The notes below the pieces were generated by a model. The model was not told where the DNA came from and did not search any database. It saw only the letters and a program-made list of their open reading frames with translations. A program made the translations under genes and the position numbers. This document shows, in pieces, positions 51,424 to 59,907 of a stretch of 64,000 nt of DNA. The first letter of the stretch is position 1; each line of letters starts with the position of its first letter. The stretch is from UMGS1994 sp944386155 (GTDB lineage: Bacteria; Bacillota; Clostridia; TANB77; CAG-508): contig OZ006973.1 of assembly GCA_963931085.1 (NCBI GenBank), positions 248,001 to 312,000 on the forward strand. Reading direction: 5' to 3'.

Positions 51424-54400
51424 ATGGAACCATTAGTAAAGATATTACCAAATGTAAAGAAATTTAATAGTTATTTTTCTGATGTTAAAAATAATGTATC
51501 TCCAATAATGCTTTCAGGATTAACAGATACTGCTAAATCACATATAGCATATGCTACTGAATTTTATGCAGAAAGACCAATCTGTATAGTTACATATAAT
51601 GAGATGCAAGCTAAAAGATTAGTAAAAGATTTATCTTTTTTTACAAGTAAAGTAGAGTTATTTCCTAAAAGGGAAATATTTGCTTATGATTATTTAGCTG
51701 AAAGTAAAGACACTTTATACGAAAGAATTGGAGTTTTAAATAATATAGTAAATAAAAAATCTAAAGTGATTATCACTACTATAGAAGCTATAATGCAACC
51801 TATGGTAGATAAAAAAGAACTTTATAAAAATAAATTGACTCTTAAAATAAATGAAGAGTGTAACCTAGAAGAGATAAAAGAAAAGTTAATTTTACTAGGA
51901 TATGAAAGATATGACTTAATAGAAGGTAGAGGACAATTTAGTATTCGTGGTGGAATATTAGATATAGCAATTAATAACAAGGAAGGAATTAGAGTAGAGT
52001 TTTTCGGAGATGAAATAGATTCAATTCGAAAGTTTAATATTTCTACACAAAGATCCACAGATATGCTAAAAAAAGTGGATATCTATCCTGCATTTGAGTT
52101 TATTCTTGAAAATTCATTAGATAAAGTTTGCGAAAATATAAGAAATTATGGTTATACAGGTACATATGATAAGATATCAGAAGAAGATATAAAAGAAATT
52201 GAAAGTGGAAATTATATAAATAAAATTGATAGATATTTTAATTGCTTTTATAATAATACAGTTTCTTTTTTAGAGTATTTACCAGATGATTATTTAATAA
52301 TTTATGATGAAATTGGTAAGATAAAAGCAAGGGCTGAAAATATAATTAAAGATAATGAGGCAATTATAAAATCAGTAATAGAAAAAAAGAAAATTGCACC
52401 TCAAATTTTACAATCATTAAAACAGTATTCAGAGATTGTAGAAGAAAACAAAGATAGACAAACAATATATCTTGAAAAAGCAGATGTTGGATTTGTTGAT
52501 AAAAAAAGTATGCATGCAAAAAGAAACGGATATAGCTTTAGCTATAGGGAGGTCAACTTTTTTCGTAGTTCAATGGATTTACTACTTCAGGAAATACAAA
52601 AAGCAGAAAGAGAAAAAAAGTATGTAGTAATCCTTTCAGGTAATACTGACAATGCAAAAAAAATATTAAATTTATTAAATGAAAAAGAAATAAAACATAC
52701 ATATAGCGAAAATCTAAATGAAGATTTAGTTCCAGGGGTGGCATATGTTACAACTGGGACTCTTTCTGTTGGATTTGAGTGTTTTGATATTAAGTTATTA
52801 GTTATTCCAGTAGAAGAAGTTTTCACTCAAAAACCTAAGAGAAGAAAAAGTTCAATAGCTTTTAAAGAAGGAGAAAACGTAATTTTCAATGATTTAAAAG
52901 TTGGAGATTATATTGTTCACAGAACTCATGGAATAGGAATGTATATAGGTGTAAATACTATAAAAGCAGATGGCATAACAAAAGATTATATTAAAGTAAA
53001 ATATAAAGATGACGATATTTTATATATTCCAACTAATTCATTAGATAATATTAGAAAATATATAGGTTCTGGCGACTCTGCGCCAAAACTTACAAGACTT
53101 GGCGGAAAAGAATGGGCTAATACAAAAAATAAAGTAAAATCTAATTTAAGAGAAGTTGCACGCGAACTTATCGAATTATATGCTAAAAGACAGAAGATGG
53201 CTGGATTTGCTTTTTCAAAAGATACATCATGGCAAAAAGATTTTGAAGATGACTTTGAATATGTAGAAACTGATGACCAATTACGATGTATAGATGAAGT
53301 AAAAAAAGATATGGAAAAGCCAAGACCAATGGATAGACTTTTATGCGGAGATGTTGGTTATGGAAAAACAGAAGTTGCAATTAGAGCTGCATTTAAAGCT
53401 GTAATGGATCAAAAACAAGTTGCATACTTAGTTCCAACAACAGTTTTAGCAAATCAGCAATATGAATCTTTTAAAAAGCGAATGGAAAAATATCCAATTA
53501 GAATAGAAGTTTTAAATAGATTTAAAACGAAAAAAGAACAAGAACAGATAATAAAAAAAGTAAAACTTGGAGAAATTGATGTTTTAATAGGAACACATAG
53601 AATATTAAGTAAAGACGTTGATTTTAAAAATTTAGGATTATTAATTATAGATGAAGAACATAGATTTGGAGTTAAAGATAAAGAAAAGATAAAAGAACTT
53701 AAAAATAATGTAGATGTTTTAACAATGACAGCTACTCCAATTCCTAGAACTCTTCATATGTCTATAGTGGGAATAAGAGATATGTCAGTTATATATGAGC
53801 CACCACAAAACAGACGTCCAGTTCAAACATATGTGTTAGAATATGATGATGAAGTAGTAAAAGAAGCTATAACAAAAGAGCTCGAAAGAGAAGGGCAAGT
53901 TTTTTACTTATTTAATAAAGTAGAAACAATTATAAAAAAAGCTGATGAAATTTCAAAATTAGTTCCAGAAGCAAAAGTCGCAATTGCACATGGCAAAATG
54001 TCTGGAAAAGAAATAGAAGAAATAATGCAAGATTTTATTGATAAAAAAATAAATGTTTTAGTATGTACTACGATTTTAGAGTCAGGTATAGATATTCCAA
54101 ATGCAAACACAATTATAGTCGAAAATGCAGATAGATTAGGATTAGCACAACTATATCAGATAAGAGGAAGAGTTGGAAGAAGTGATAAACAAGCATATGC
54201 ATATATAACTTATAGAAAAGATAAGTTACTTTCAGAAGTTGCAGATAAAAGATTAAGAGCAATTAAAGAATTTACTGAATTTGGATCAGGGTTTAAAATA
54301 GCAATGAGAGATCTTGAAATAAGAGGAGCAGGAAGTATTTTAGGAGAATACCAACATGGTCATATGGAGCAAGTAGGATATGATATGTATTGCAGATTAT

Positions 54401-54876
54401 TAGATGAAGTTGTAAAAGAGATGAAAGGAATTGAAGTAACAGAAGATATAGATGTACAAATAGAATTAAATGTATCAAGTTATATTCCAGATGACTTTAT
54501 ATCAGATTCTACTCAAAAAATTGAGATATATCAAAATATTGCTTTATGTAAAAATGAAGATGATATATCTGATGTTACAGATGAGATAATAGATAGATAT
54601 GGACCACTTCCTAAAGAAATTGAAAAATTATTAGATATTGCAAGAATAAGAAATATGGCAAGAGAGAAAAATATAAATAAAATAATACAAAGAGATGATA
54701 GAGTAATATTTTATTTTGATGAAAAAACATTTGATTTTAGCACAGTTGACAAATTAATAAATTTATATGTTAATAGAATTAGATTTTCTCCTGCAAGAAA
54801 TCCATATATTACATTTGATTTAAGAGATGAAAATAAAGTTACAGAAGAGGTTAAAGAATTTTTAAAAAATGTTTAA
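51424..54876 (+). CDS. mfd: Transcription-repair coupling factor Mfd
   Basis: 1150-aa SF2 translocase that removes stalled RNA polymerase and recruits UvrA. UvrB-like N-terminal homology modules, the CarD-like RNAP-interacting domain (KVGDYIVHRTHGIGMYIGV near residue 500), and the RecG-like motor: Walker A CGDVGYGKTEVA near 640, DEEH box IIDEEHRFGV near 745, MTATPIPRTL, ILESGIDIPNANTIIVENADRLGLAQLYQIRGRVGRS, and the C-terminal TRCF domain. Complete and full length. Host composition, unlike the two genes before it. Confidence 0.97.
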   Translation: MEPLVKILPNVKKFNSYFSDVKNNVSPIMLSGLTDTAKSHIAYATEFYAERPICIVTYNEMQAKRLVKDLSFFTSKVELFPKREIFAYDYLAESKDTLYERIGVLNNIVNKKSKVIITTIEAIMQPMVDKKELYKNKLTLKINEECNLEEIKEKLILLGYERYDLIEGRGQFSIRGGILDIAINNKEGIRVEFFGDEIDSIRKFNISTQRSTDMLKKVDIYPAFEFILENSLDKVCENIRNYGYTGTYDKISEEDIKEIESGNYINKIDRYFNCFYNNTVSFLEYLPDDYLIIYDEIGKIKARAENIIKDNEAIIKSVIEKKKIAPQILQSLKQYSEIVEENKDRQTIYLEKADVGFVDKKSMHAKRNGYSFSYREVNFFRSSMDLLLQEIQKAEREKKYVVILSGNTDNAKKILNLLNEKEIKHTYSENLNEDLVPGVAYVTTGTLSVGFECFDIKLLVIPVEEVFTQKPKRRKSSIAFKEGENVIFNDLKVGDYIVHRTHGIGMYIGVNTIKADGITKDYIKVKYKDDDILYIPTNSLDNIRKYIGSGDSAPKLTRLGGKEWANTKNKVKSNLREVARELIELYAKRQKMAGFAFSKDTSWQKDFEDDFEYVETDDQLRCIDEVKKDMEKPRPMDRLLCGDVGYGKTEVAIRAAFKAVMDQKQVAYLVPTTVLANQQYESFKKRMEKYPIRIEVLNRFKTKKEQEQIIKKVKLGEIDVLIGTHRILSKDVDFKNLGLLIIDEEHRFGVKDKEKIKELKNNVDVLTMTATPIPRTLHMSIVGIRDMSVIYEPPQNRRPVQTYVLEYDDEVVKEAITKELEREGQVFYLFNKVETIIKKADEISKLVPEAKVAIAHGKMSGKEIEEIMQDFIDKKINVLVCTTILESGIDIPNANTIIVENADRLGLAQLYQIRGRVGRSDKQAYAYITYRKDKLLSEVADKRLRAIKEFTEFGSGFKIAMRDLEIRGAGSILGEYQHGHMEQVGYDMYCRLLDEVVKEMKGIEVTEDIDVQIELNVSSYIPDDFISDSTQKIEIYQNIALCKNEDDISDVTDEIIDRYGPLPKEIEKLLDIARIRNMAREKNINKIIQRDDRVIFYFDEKTFDFSTVDKLINLYVNRIRFSPARNPYITFDLRDENKVTEEVKEFLKNV

Positions 54877-54905
54877 AATATAAATAATTTTTAAAAGGAG
54901 TTAAT

Positions 54906-55694
54906 ATGGTTATTACAAGTAAAGATAATGAATTAATAAAACATATTAGAAAACTAAGTGATAAAAAATATAGAGAAGAAAAGAAAGAGTTTATCATTGA
55001 AGGAATAAAACTTTTAGAAGAAGCAATTAATGAAAATGCAAAAATTGATAAAGTTATAATTTGTGATGATTGTAATTTAGAAGGAACTATTTATAATGAA
55101 CTAAAATACGAAATTGCAAGATTAGATTGTATATATGTTAGTGAAAAAATATTTAAATTAATTAGTGATGTTAAAACTCCACAAGGAATAATGGCAATCA
55201 TAAAAAAAGAAGATAAAAAAGAAGAAATAAAATATGATGAAGATTTAAGTTTAATACTAGATAATATACAAGACCCAGGAAATATGGGAACAATTTTAAG
55301 AACAGCAGATAGTTTAAATATAAAGCAAGTAATTATATCTAAAGGAAGTAGTGATGTGTTTAGTCCTAAAGTAGTAAGATCTACTATGGGAGCAATATTT
55401 AGAATAAGTATTATAGAAAGTGAAGATTTAGTAAAAACAATAAAAGATTTAAAAAAACATAAAATAAATATAGTAGTAACTTCTTTAGATACTAATAAAA
55501 GTATGTATAATATAGATTATAATAAAAGTGCTATAGTAATAGGAAATGAAGCAAATGGAGTTTCAAAAGAAATACAAGATTTAGCAGACAATAAAGTGAA
55601 AATTCCTATGATAGGAAAAACAGAAAGCTTAAATGCTTCTGTAGCAACTGCTATTATACTTTATGAAGCTATGAGAAATAAATTAAAAAATTAA
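54906..55694 (+). CDS. TrmH/SpoU-family rRNA or tRNA methyltransferase
   Basis: 262 aa SPOUT methyltransferase using SAM to methylate 2'-O of RNA ribose. N-terminal SpoU substrate-binding domain, then knot motifs: LILDNIQDPGNMGTILRTADS (motif 1), ...IVIGNEANGVSKEI (motif 2) and IPMIGKTESLNASVATAIILYEAMR (motif 3). Target base not predictable. In close spacing after mfd (29 bases). Confidence 0.92.
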   Translation: MVITSKDNELIKHIRKLSDKKYREEKKEFIIEGIKLLEEAINENAKIDKVIICDDCNLEGTIYNELKYEIARLDCIYVSEKIFKLISDVKTPQGIMAIIKKEDKKEEIKYDEDLSLILDNIQDPGNMGTILRTADSLNIKQVIISKGSSDVFSPKVVRSTMGAIFRISIIESEDLVKTIKDLKKHKINIVVTSLDTNKSMYNIDYNKSAIVIGNEANGVSKEIQDLADNKVKIPMIGKTESLNASVATAIILYEAMRNKLKN

Positions 55695-55742
55695 TGAGAA
55701 AACAAATTAAATAAGAAAATAAAAAAGAAAAGGAATTTTATA

Positions 55743-56048
55743 ATGGAAGAAGAATTAGAAAGAAAAGTATTTTATAGAAAAAACTACGATGATGTCAAAA
55801 TTATGGATCAAGAAGCAGAAGCTTATGCGAAGAAAAAGAGAATAGAATATCCAGATTGTCTAGTAAGTAAAGAATATATTAATTCAGTAGATATACTAGT
55901 AAGAGTAACAACAGTAAGACAGCTTTATAGATCTGATAGATTGCTAGAAAGACAGAGAATTCGCGAAAGAGAAAGAACTAAACAAAGAAGTAGAACAATG
56001 GATTTTGGTAGAAGTTCAAGAGGAAGAGGTAGAGGAAGAAGTAGATAA
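55743..56048 (+). CDS. Small basic protein with an RG-rich C-terminal tail
   Basis: 101 aa, unrecognised. Charged helical N-terminal half, then a basic arginine-rich stretch (RLLERQRIRERERTKQRSR) and a tail with SSRGRGRGRSR, reminiscent of RGG/RG RNA-binding tails. Follows the RNA methyltransferase gene by 48 bases and likely shares its transcript. Start ATG 55743 with aaagg upstream. Its stop codon lies in the terminator hairpin. RNA binding is plausible from composition only. Confidence 0.7.
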   Translation: MEEELERKVFYRKNYDDVKIMDQEAEAYAKKKRIEYPDCLVSKEYINSVDILVRVTTVRQLYRSDRLLERQRIRERERTKQRSRTMDFGRSSRGRGRGRSR

Positions 56049-56064
56049 AAATACTTCTTTTTTT
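56037..56064 (+). terminator. Terminator overlapping the end of the 55743 gene
   Basis: GAAGTA / TACTTC with T7 after it. The 5' arm is made of the last codons of the gene and the stop lies in the loop. Confidence 0.75.
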
Positions 56065-56086
56065 TCACTTTTTAAGATTTACATAA

Positions 56087-56116
56087 TTTGAATAAAATTT
56101 TAAAAAATGATATAAT
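56087..56116 (+). promoter_or_regulatory. Promoter of the 56166 gene
   Basis: TTGAAT (56087-56092), 18-base spacer, TATAAT (56111-56116). Confidence 0.6.
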
Positions 56117-56165
56117 TAAATATAGCAACATTCCTTAAAATAACTGGAAAAGAGAGGGGTACTAT

Positions 56166-57365
56166 ATGAAAAGGAAACGGAGCAAATTAACAAAAACAGC
56201 GGTGGCACTTATTATGATTGGTGCTCTTATGAGCATCATGGACGTGTACTTTCACACGTTCTTGGTAGCAAGATTCTATGAACTTGCAAGTAACTCAACT
56301 GAGATTATAGCTAAATATTACATCCGAGTATACATAATGATTGCATTTTCGTTTGTGATATTTGGAAACTTCAGCAAGAAACATAGCAAAGCGACACTTC
56401 GGACAGGGATAGTACTTAATGCAGTCGTACTTATTTTAATCATGTTCCTTGAAGAAAGAGTAATTGAGTACTATCAAGTTCTAGCAATCATCTTTGGACT
56501 TGCACAAGGGTGTTACTATTCACCAATTTCTAATCTGATTGGGATCAACACCAGCAATGAAGAAGGAAGTGTGATAAAAGAATACTGCACAGCTTCAAGC
56601 ATTACTGTTAGCATAGTAAGTATCGTATTCCCGGTTACTATTGGTGCATATTTAAATGTTGCATCATTTACAAAGATGACTGGGTTTGTGCTTATTCTGA
56701 TAGCAGTACAGATTATGATAACTTTCTTTATAAAAGATGCTAAAGAGGAGCCAAAAAAATACAACCTAAAAGCATTTATTAAGAAGGTTAGAGAAACAAG
56801 GGAGGGCAAAGCTGTTAAAAACTTTTACAAAATATCGTTTTGCAACGGTATTGTAACATCAGTTCTTGACAGGATTGTGACCATCTTGATTTTGATGCTT
56901 TATGAGACATCATTTAATCTTGGAGTATTGAGCACAATTTTTGCATTTAGTAGTGTAATTATCACATGGTCAGTAAGGCGATTCTACAAGCCAGAGAGAA
57001 TGAAAAAAGCAGTCATTGTAGCTGCTATTGTACCAAGTATAGTAGTCATAATATTTGCAATGAATGTTACAAGAGGAACGTTCATAGTGTATAAGCTCGT
57101 AAGTGCGGTATTCATTTGTATCTTGACAACATTAAGCGGGTATGCACGGTATGAAAGCCTCGACAAAAGAGTTTTTTCAGGATTTGACGCTGAGCACCAA
57201 AGTTTAACAGAGATGTTCCTAGCAGCTGGAAGAGTTTCCGGTTTCTGCGCGCTACTTATGTGTAGCAGAGTGTTTGTAGGGATTCTGGCTCTACAGATAT
57301 TCTTGGTTGTAATCGGTGCAGTAATTGTGGCGTATTCACGCTACGTCTATAAGACTATCAAATAG
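56166..57365 (+). CDS. MFS-like membrane transporter in an insulated, GC-richer unit
   Basis: 399 aa with about twelve membrane segments in two halves separated by a basic loop (KKYNLKAFIKKVRETREGKAVKN), matching the Major Facilitator topology. The first segment pair is joined by a short loop and there is no clear drug-resistance motif. Composition is foreign: 28 of 60 bases in 57181-57240 are G or C, next to the DUF4364 gene at about 10 of 60. CTT, ATC, GTC and CGG codons are common. Own promoter, gagaggggt before ATG 56166 and own terminator. Substrate unknown. Confidence 0.75.
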   Translation: MKRKRSKLTKTAVALIMIGALMSIMDVYFHTFLVARFYELASNSTEIIAKYYIRVYIMIAFSFVIFGNFSKKHSKATLRTGIVLNAVVLILIMFLEERVIEYYQVLAIIFGLAQGCYYSPISNLIGINTSNEEGSVIKEYCTASSITVSIVSIVFPVTIGAYLNVASFTKMTGFVLILIAVQIMITFFIKDAKEEPKKYNLKAFIKKVRETREGKAVKNFYKISFCNGIVTSVLDRIVTILILMLYETSFNLGVLSTIFAFSSVIITWSVRRFYKPERMKKAVIVAAIVPSIVVIIFAMNVTRGTFIVYKLVSAVFICILTTLSGYARYESLDKRVFSGFDAEHQSLTEMFLAAGRVSGFCALLMCSRVFVGILALQIFLVVIGAVIVAYSRYVYKTIK

Positions 57366-57373
57366 CAAAAAAA

Positions 57374-57422
57374 TAGCAGCATATAGAGAAAATCAAAATC
57401 TCTATGTGCTGCTACTTTTTTT
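57374..57422. terminator. Terminator of the 56166 gene, shared with the DUF4364 gene end
   Basis: TAGCAGCATATAGAGA pairs with TCTCTATGTGCTGCTA, then T9. The stop codon of the minus-strand DUF4364 gene (57412-57414) is inside the 3' arm, so the hairpin serves both converging genes. Confidence 0.8.
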
Positions 57423-57957
57423 CAGTTAAAAGTTCAAGTATTTTAGGATAAATATCTGCTGCATTGTTATTCCAGTTATCAACAATTGTTTTGGCTTGTT
57501 CTTTAGAACCAGCAAATGTTTGCACTTCAAACATTATATTGTTGTTTTCAATTATTTTGCATTTTACTGTAAAATGGTTATCATCAATTGGAATAAAGTC
57601 AGAAGAAATAGAAAATTTATCTTCTATATCATCTAAATTAGATTTTAAAGAATTATCAACTTGTAGAGTAAGTATTCCTGGAATCATATCTGCAGTAAGT
57701 TCAATTGCTCTTTTTCCTTCAGGTGTTATCATATAAAGTATTTCTTCATCTTTTTCATAAGAAATAACATATTTATTTTCAATTAAATCTAAAAGGAATT
57801 GTTGATAATAAAAATAATTCATTTCTGTTATTGAAACAATTAATTCTAATAAAGCTTTTTGGCTAATAGGTTTACCAACTTTATTTAAGATGTATAAGAC
57901 TAATAATTTATTTTCAGCTAAAGTTGAATTGTCTGTTGCAAGTTTCATTTCTACCAT
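57412..57957 (-). CDS. DUF4364-family winged-helix protein
   Basis: 181 aa of the DUF4364 family: a winged-helix-like N-terminal part (ENKLLVLYILNKVGKPISQKALLELI, YYQQFLLDLIENKYVISYEKDEEILYMITPEGKRAIE) and a C-terminal alpha/beta domain. Common in Clostridia, probably DNA-binding, no known target. Host composition. Start ATG 57957 with the usual context; there is only a weak Shine-Dalgarno (tggga). Confidence 0.85.
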   Translation of the reverse strand: MVEMKLATDNSTLAENKLLVLYILNKVGKPISQKALLELIVSITEMNYFYYQQFLLDLIENKYVISYEKDEEILYMITPEGKRAIELTADMIPGILTLQVDNSLKSNLDDIEDKFSISSDFIPIDDNHFTVKCKIIENNNIMFEVQTFAGSKEQAKTIVDNWNNNAADIYPKILELLTEKK

Positions 57958-58242
57958 CCCATAAATAAAAAAATTTTATATAAAAGTTTTTATATAAGTG
58001 TAATATATTATACCACATTTTTCTGAAAAACAATATAAAAAATTAATATATATCTTAGAATATTTAAAAAGTCGAAAAAGGTCGAAACAGTAAGATGAAA
58101 AAAGCTTTACAATACATGAAAAAAGTATTACTATTTATTTACTTTAAATCTACATAAAATTGCAATTTTATCTAAGACCTAGTCCTTAGGTCGATTTAAA
58201 TTCCAAAAGATTAAATGTTTAAATATTAATTAAATAAAAAAG
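57958..58242. other. Non-coding region between the DUF4364 gene and the 58273 gene
   Basis: No gene. It holds two GTCGAA hexamers ten bases apart (58071-58076, 58081-58086), similar to Spo0A boxes, and an inverted repeat GACCTA / TAGGTC at 58176-58192. Otherwise AT-rich. Confidence 0.5.
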
Positions 58243-58260
58243 AGGGGGAAAAGTCCCCCC
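58243..58260 (-). terminator. Terminator of the 58273 gene
   Basis: GGGGGG / CCCCC hairpin followed on the minus strand by CTCTTTTTT. It begins 12 bases past the stop. Confidence 0.75.
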
Positions 58261-58272
58261 AGCAAGTAGCAG

Positions 58273-59172
58273 CTATTCTGTTATAGTATTGTATTTTTCG
58301 AGAATTCCCGAAAAAAGTAAGGATTCATTATTTAGATGCACAAGAGATATATATTCTTCTGCATCATCATTTTCATATTCGATTGCAAAATTATTACTGG
58401 ATGTAAACTCATCATCTGCGCTTTCCTCGTGCATGATGCTCCAGTAGTTATTTCCGTAGCGGACTCCGGAAAATGCAATATCTTCTGAAAATTTATTTTT
58501 TATCACAGATTCAGAGAATCTGCTGCCAGTAAGGTCGAATGTCAAAGGAAGAATGTTATACTTTGTTTCTGTATCTACTAATTCTTCAGAAACTAAATCT
58601 ATTAGCTCCTGAGTGCTAGAAAAATCATCACATTTTACAAAATACCCATACGGTATGTGAAGATTCTCTAAAGTAGAAGTAAGAAGCGAAACTCCTTTTC
58701 TTTCCTTATTTACTGACACATATACACCACTTATTGGTGTTTCCTCCTGGTTGCGAACTAAGTCGCGAAGTATTTTGCATGTGGTATCTTCATCAGAATC
58801 GGACATACCCATTCTATCTAAGTTTACTTTTGCAACACGAGTTGCATCAGAAATTTCAGATGGCAAAAGTGCTGATGTGTCCAGTACGAGATAAGATGGA
58901 ACGTATCCTATTTCTGATTCATAAAACCGAATCTTCGTATACCCATACGAATTAGGATCTCCAATCTTTTCTACCACATTACATGCTGATAGAGTTCTAT
59001 CAGACTCTATACCAGCAGCAGGATCTTCGTATACCTTACAGTCTTTTGTAATTAAGGCTGATGAACCAGGTTCATTTTGGTCCATCACGTACAAAAGAGA
59101 GAATATTATCACAACAATGATAATAATTCCTTTTGCAAGGTTCCATATGGCATTTAGTATTTTTCTTGCCAT
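58273..59172 (-). CDS. Membrane-anchored SH3-like protein in an insulated, GC-richer unit
   Basis: 299 aa. N-terminal membrane segment (GIIIIVVIIFSLLYVM), then a small SH3b-like region (CNVVEKIGDPNSYGYTKIRFYESEIGYVPSYLV) and a mixed alpha/beta domain I cannot name, with many acidic residues. 25 of 60 bases in 58861-58920 are G or C, unlike neighbours. TATAAT box at 59224-59229 on the minus strand, and aaggaggc placed in the loop of a TGCC / GGCA hairpin (59180-59194) just before ATG 59172. Wall-facing role is suggested by the SH3b-like domain. Confidence 0.7.
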   Translation of the reverse strand: MARKILNAIWNLAKGIIIIVVIIFSLLYVMDQNEPGSSALITKDCKVYEDPAAGIESDRTLSACNVVEKIGDPNSYGYTKIRFYESEIGYVPSYLVLDTSALLPSEISDATRVAKVNLDRMGMSDSDEDTTCKILRDLVRNQEETPISGVYVSVNKERKGVSLLTSTLENLHIPYGYFVKCDDFSSTQELIDLVSEELVDTETKYNILPLTFDLTGSRFSESVIKNKFSEDIAFSGVRYGNNYWSIMHEESADDEFTSSNNFAIEYENDDAEEYISLVHLNNESLLFSGILEKYNTITE

Positions 59173-59280
59173 AAAATAATGCCTCCTTTCGGCACTGCTA
59201 CTTTTATATGAATCCTTATTAATATTATAACATAAAAATGCAAATTTACCTAGAAAAAAGAGGTGGTTTAAAGAATTTAA

Positions 59281-59889
59281 GTGTATAAAATAAACAAAAT
59301 TTCAATAATATTTTCATTATTAGTGGTTTTAACTTTTATATTTATATATTCTAAAGTTGATTTTAAATTTTTAGGACTAGGAATAGATACATATAAGAGC
59401 AATAATTCTTCTATCGATTATTTTTATAAAAGAGCAGATAAGATTAATAAAAGTTATAAATTTATGAAAAGTGAAAATAGTAAAAATAAAGCGATAGACA
59501 AAGAATGGAGATTAGAGATTGATTCAATTAATTTAAAAGCAAAAATATCAGAAGGAACTGATCAGAATACTTTAAATAAATATATAGGACATTTTGAAAA
59601 TACAAAAAAAGAGACAGGTAATATTGGTCTTGCTGCACATAATAGAGGGTATAAGGTTAACTACTTTCAAAATATTAAAAATTTAAAATTAGGAGATAGA
59701 ATTAACTATTTCTATAATGGAAAAAAATATATTTATGAAGTTTATGAAAAAAGAATAATATTAGATACTGATTGGACTGTGCTAGAAAATAAAAAAAATG
59801 AATTAACACTAATTACTTGTGTAGAGAATAAAGATGAATATAGAAGATGTATAAAAGCGAAAAAAATATATAATAGTGAAGATATGTAA
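59281..59889 (+). CDS. srt: Sortase
   Basis: 202 aa membrane-anchored transpeptidase. N-terminal membrane segment (IIFSLLVVLTFIFIYSK), then the sortase barrel with catalytic His120 in GLAAHNRGY, Cys180 in LTLITCVENKDEYRR and Arg188/189. It cuts LPXTG-like motifs and links the protein to the wall or to a pilin subunit. The next gene encodes an LPKTG protein, so a pilus- or surface-type dedicated pair is likely. GTG start 59281, with agaggtgg about 15 bases away, is not ideal. Sortase class not assigned. Confidence 0.88.
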   Translation: MYKINKISIIFSLLVVLTFIFIYSKVDFKFLGLGIDTYKSNNSSIDYFYKRADKINKSYKFMKSENSKNKAIDKEWRLEIDSINLKAKISEGTDQNTLNKYIGHFENTKKETGNIGLAAHNRGYKVNYFQNIKNLKLGDRINYFYNGKKYIYEVYEKRIILDTDWTVLENKKNELTLITCVENKDEYRRCIKAKKIYNSEDM

Positions 59890-59907
59890 AATAGAAAGAG
59901 AGGGAAA

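Noticed and set aside
58071..58086. Confident Spo0A operator
   Set aside because: Each hexamer has one mismatch and lies over 1 kb from an obvious target start, so it is kept only as a low-interest finding.
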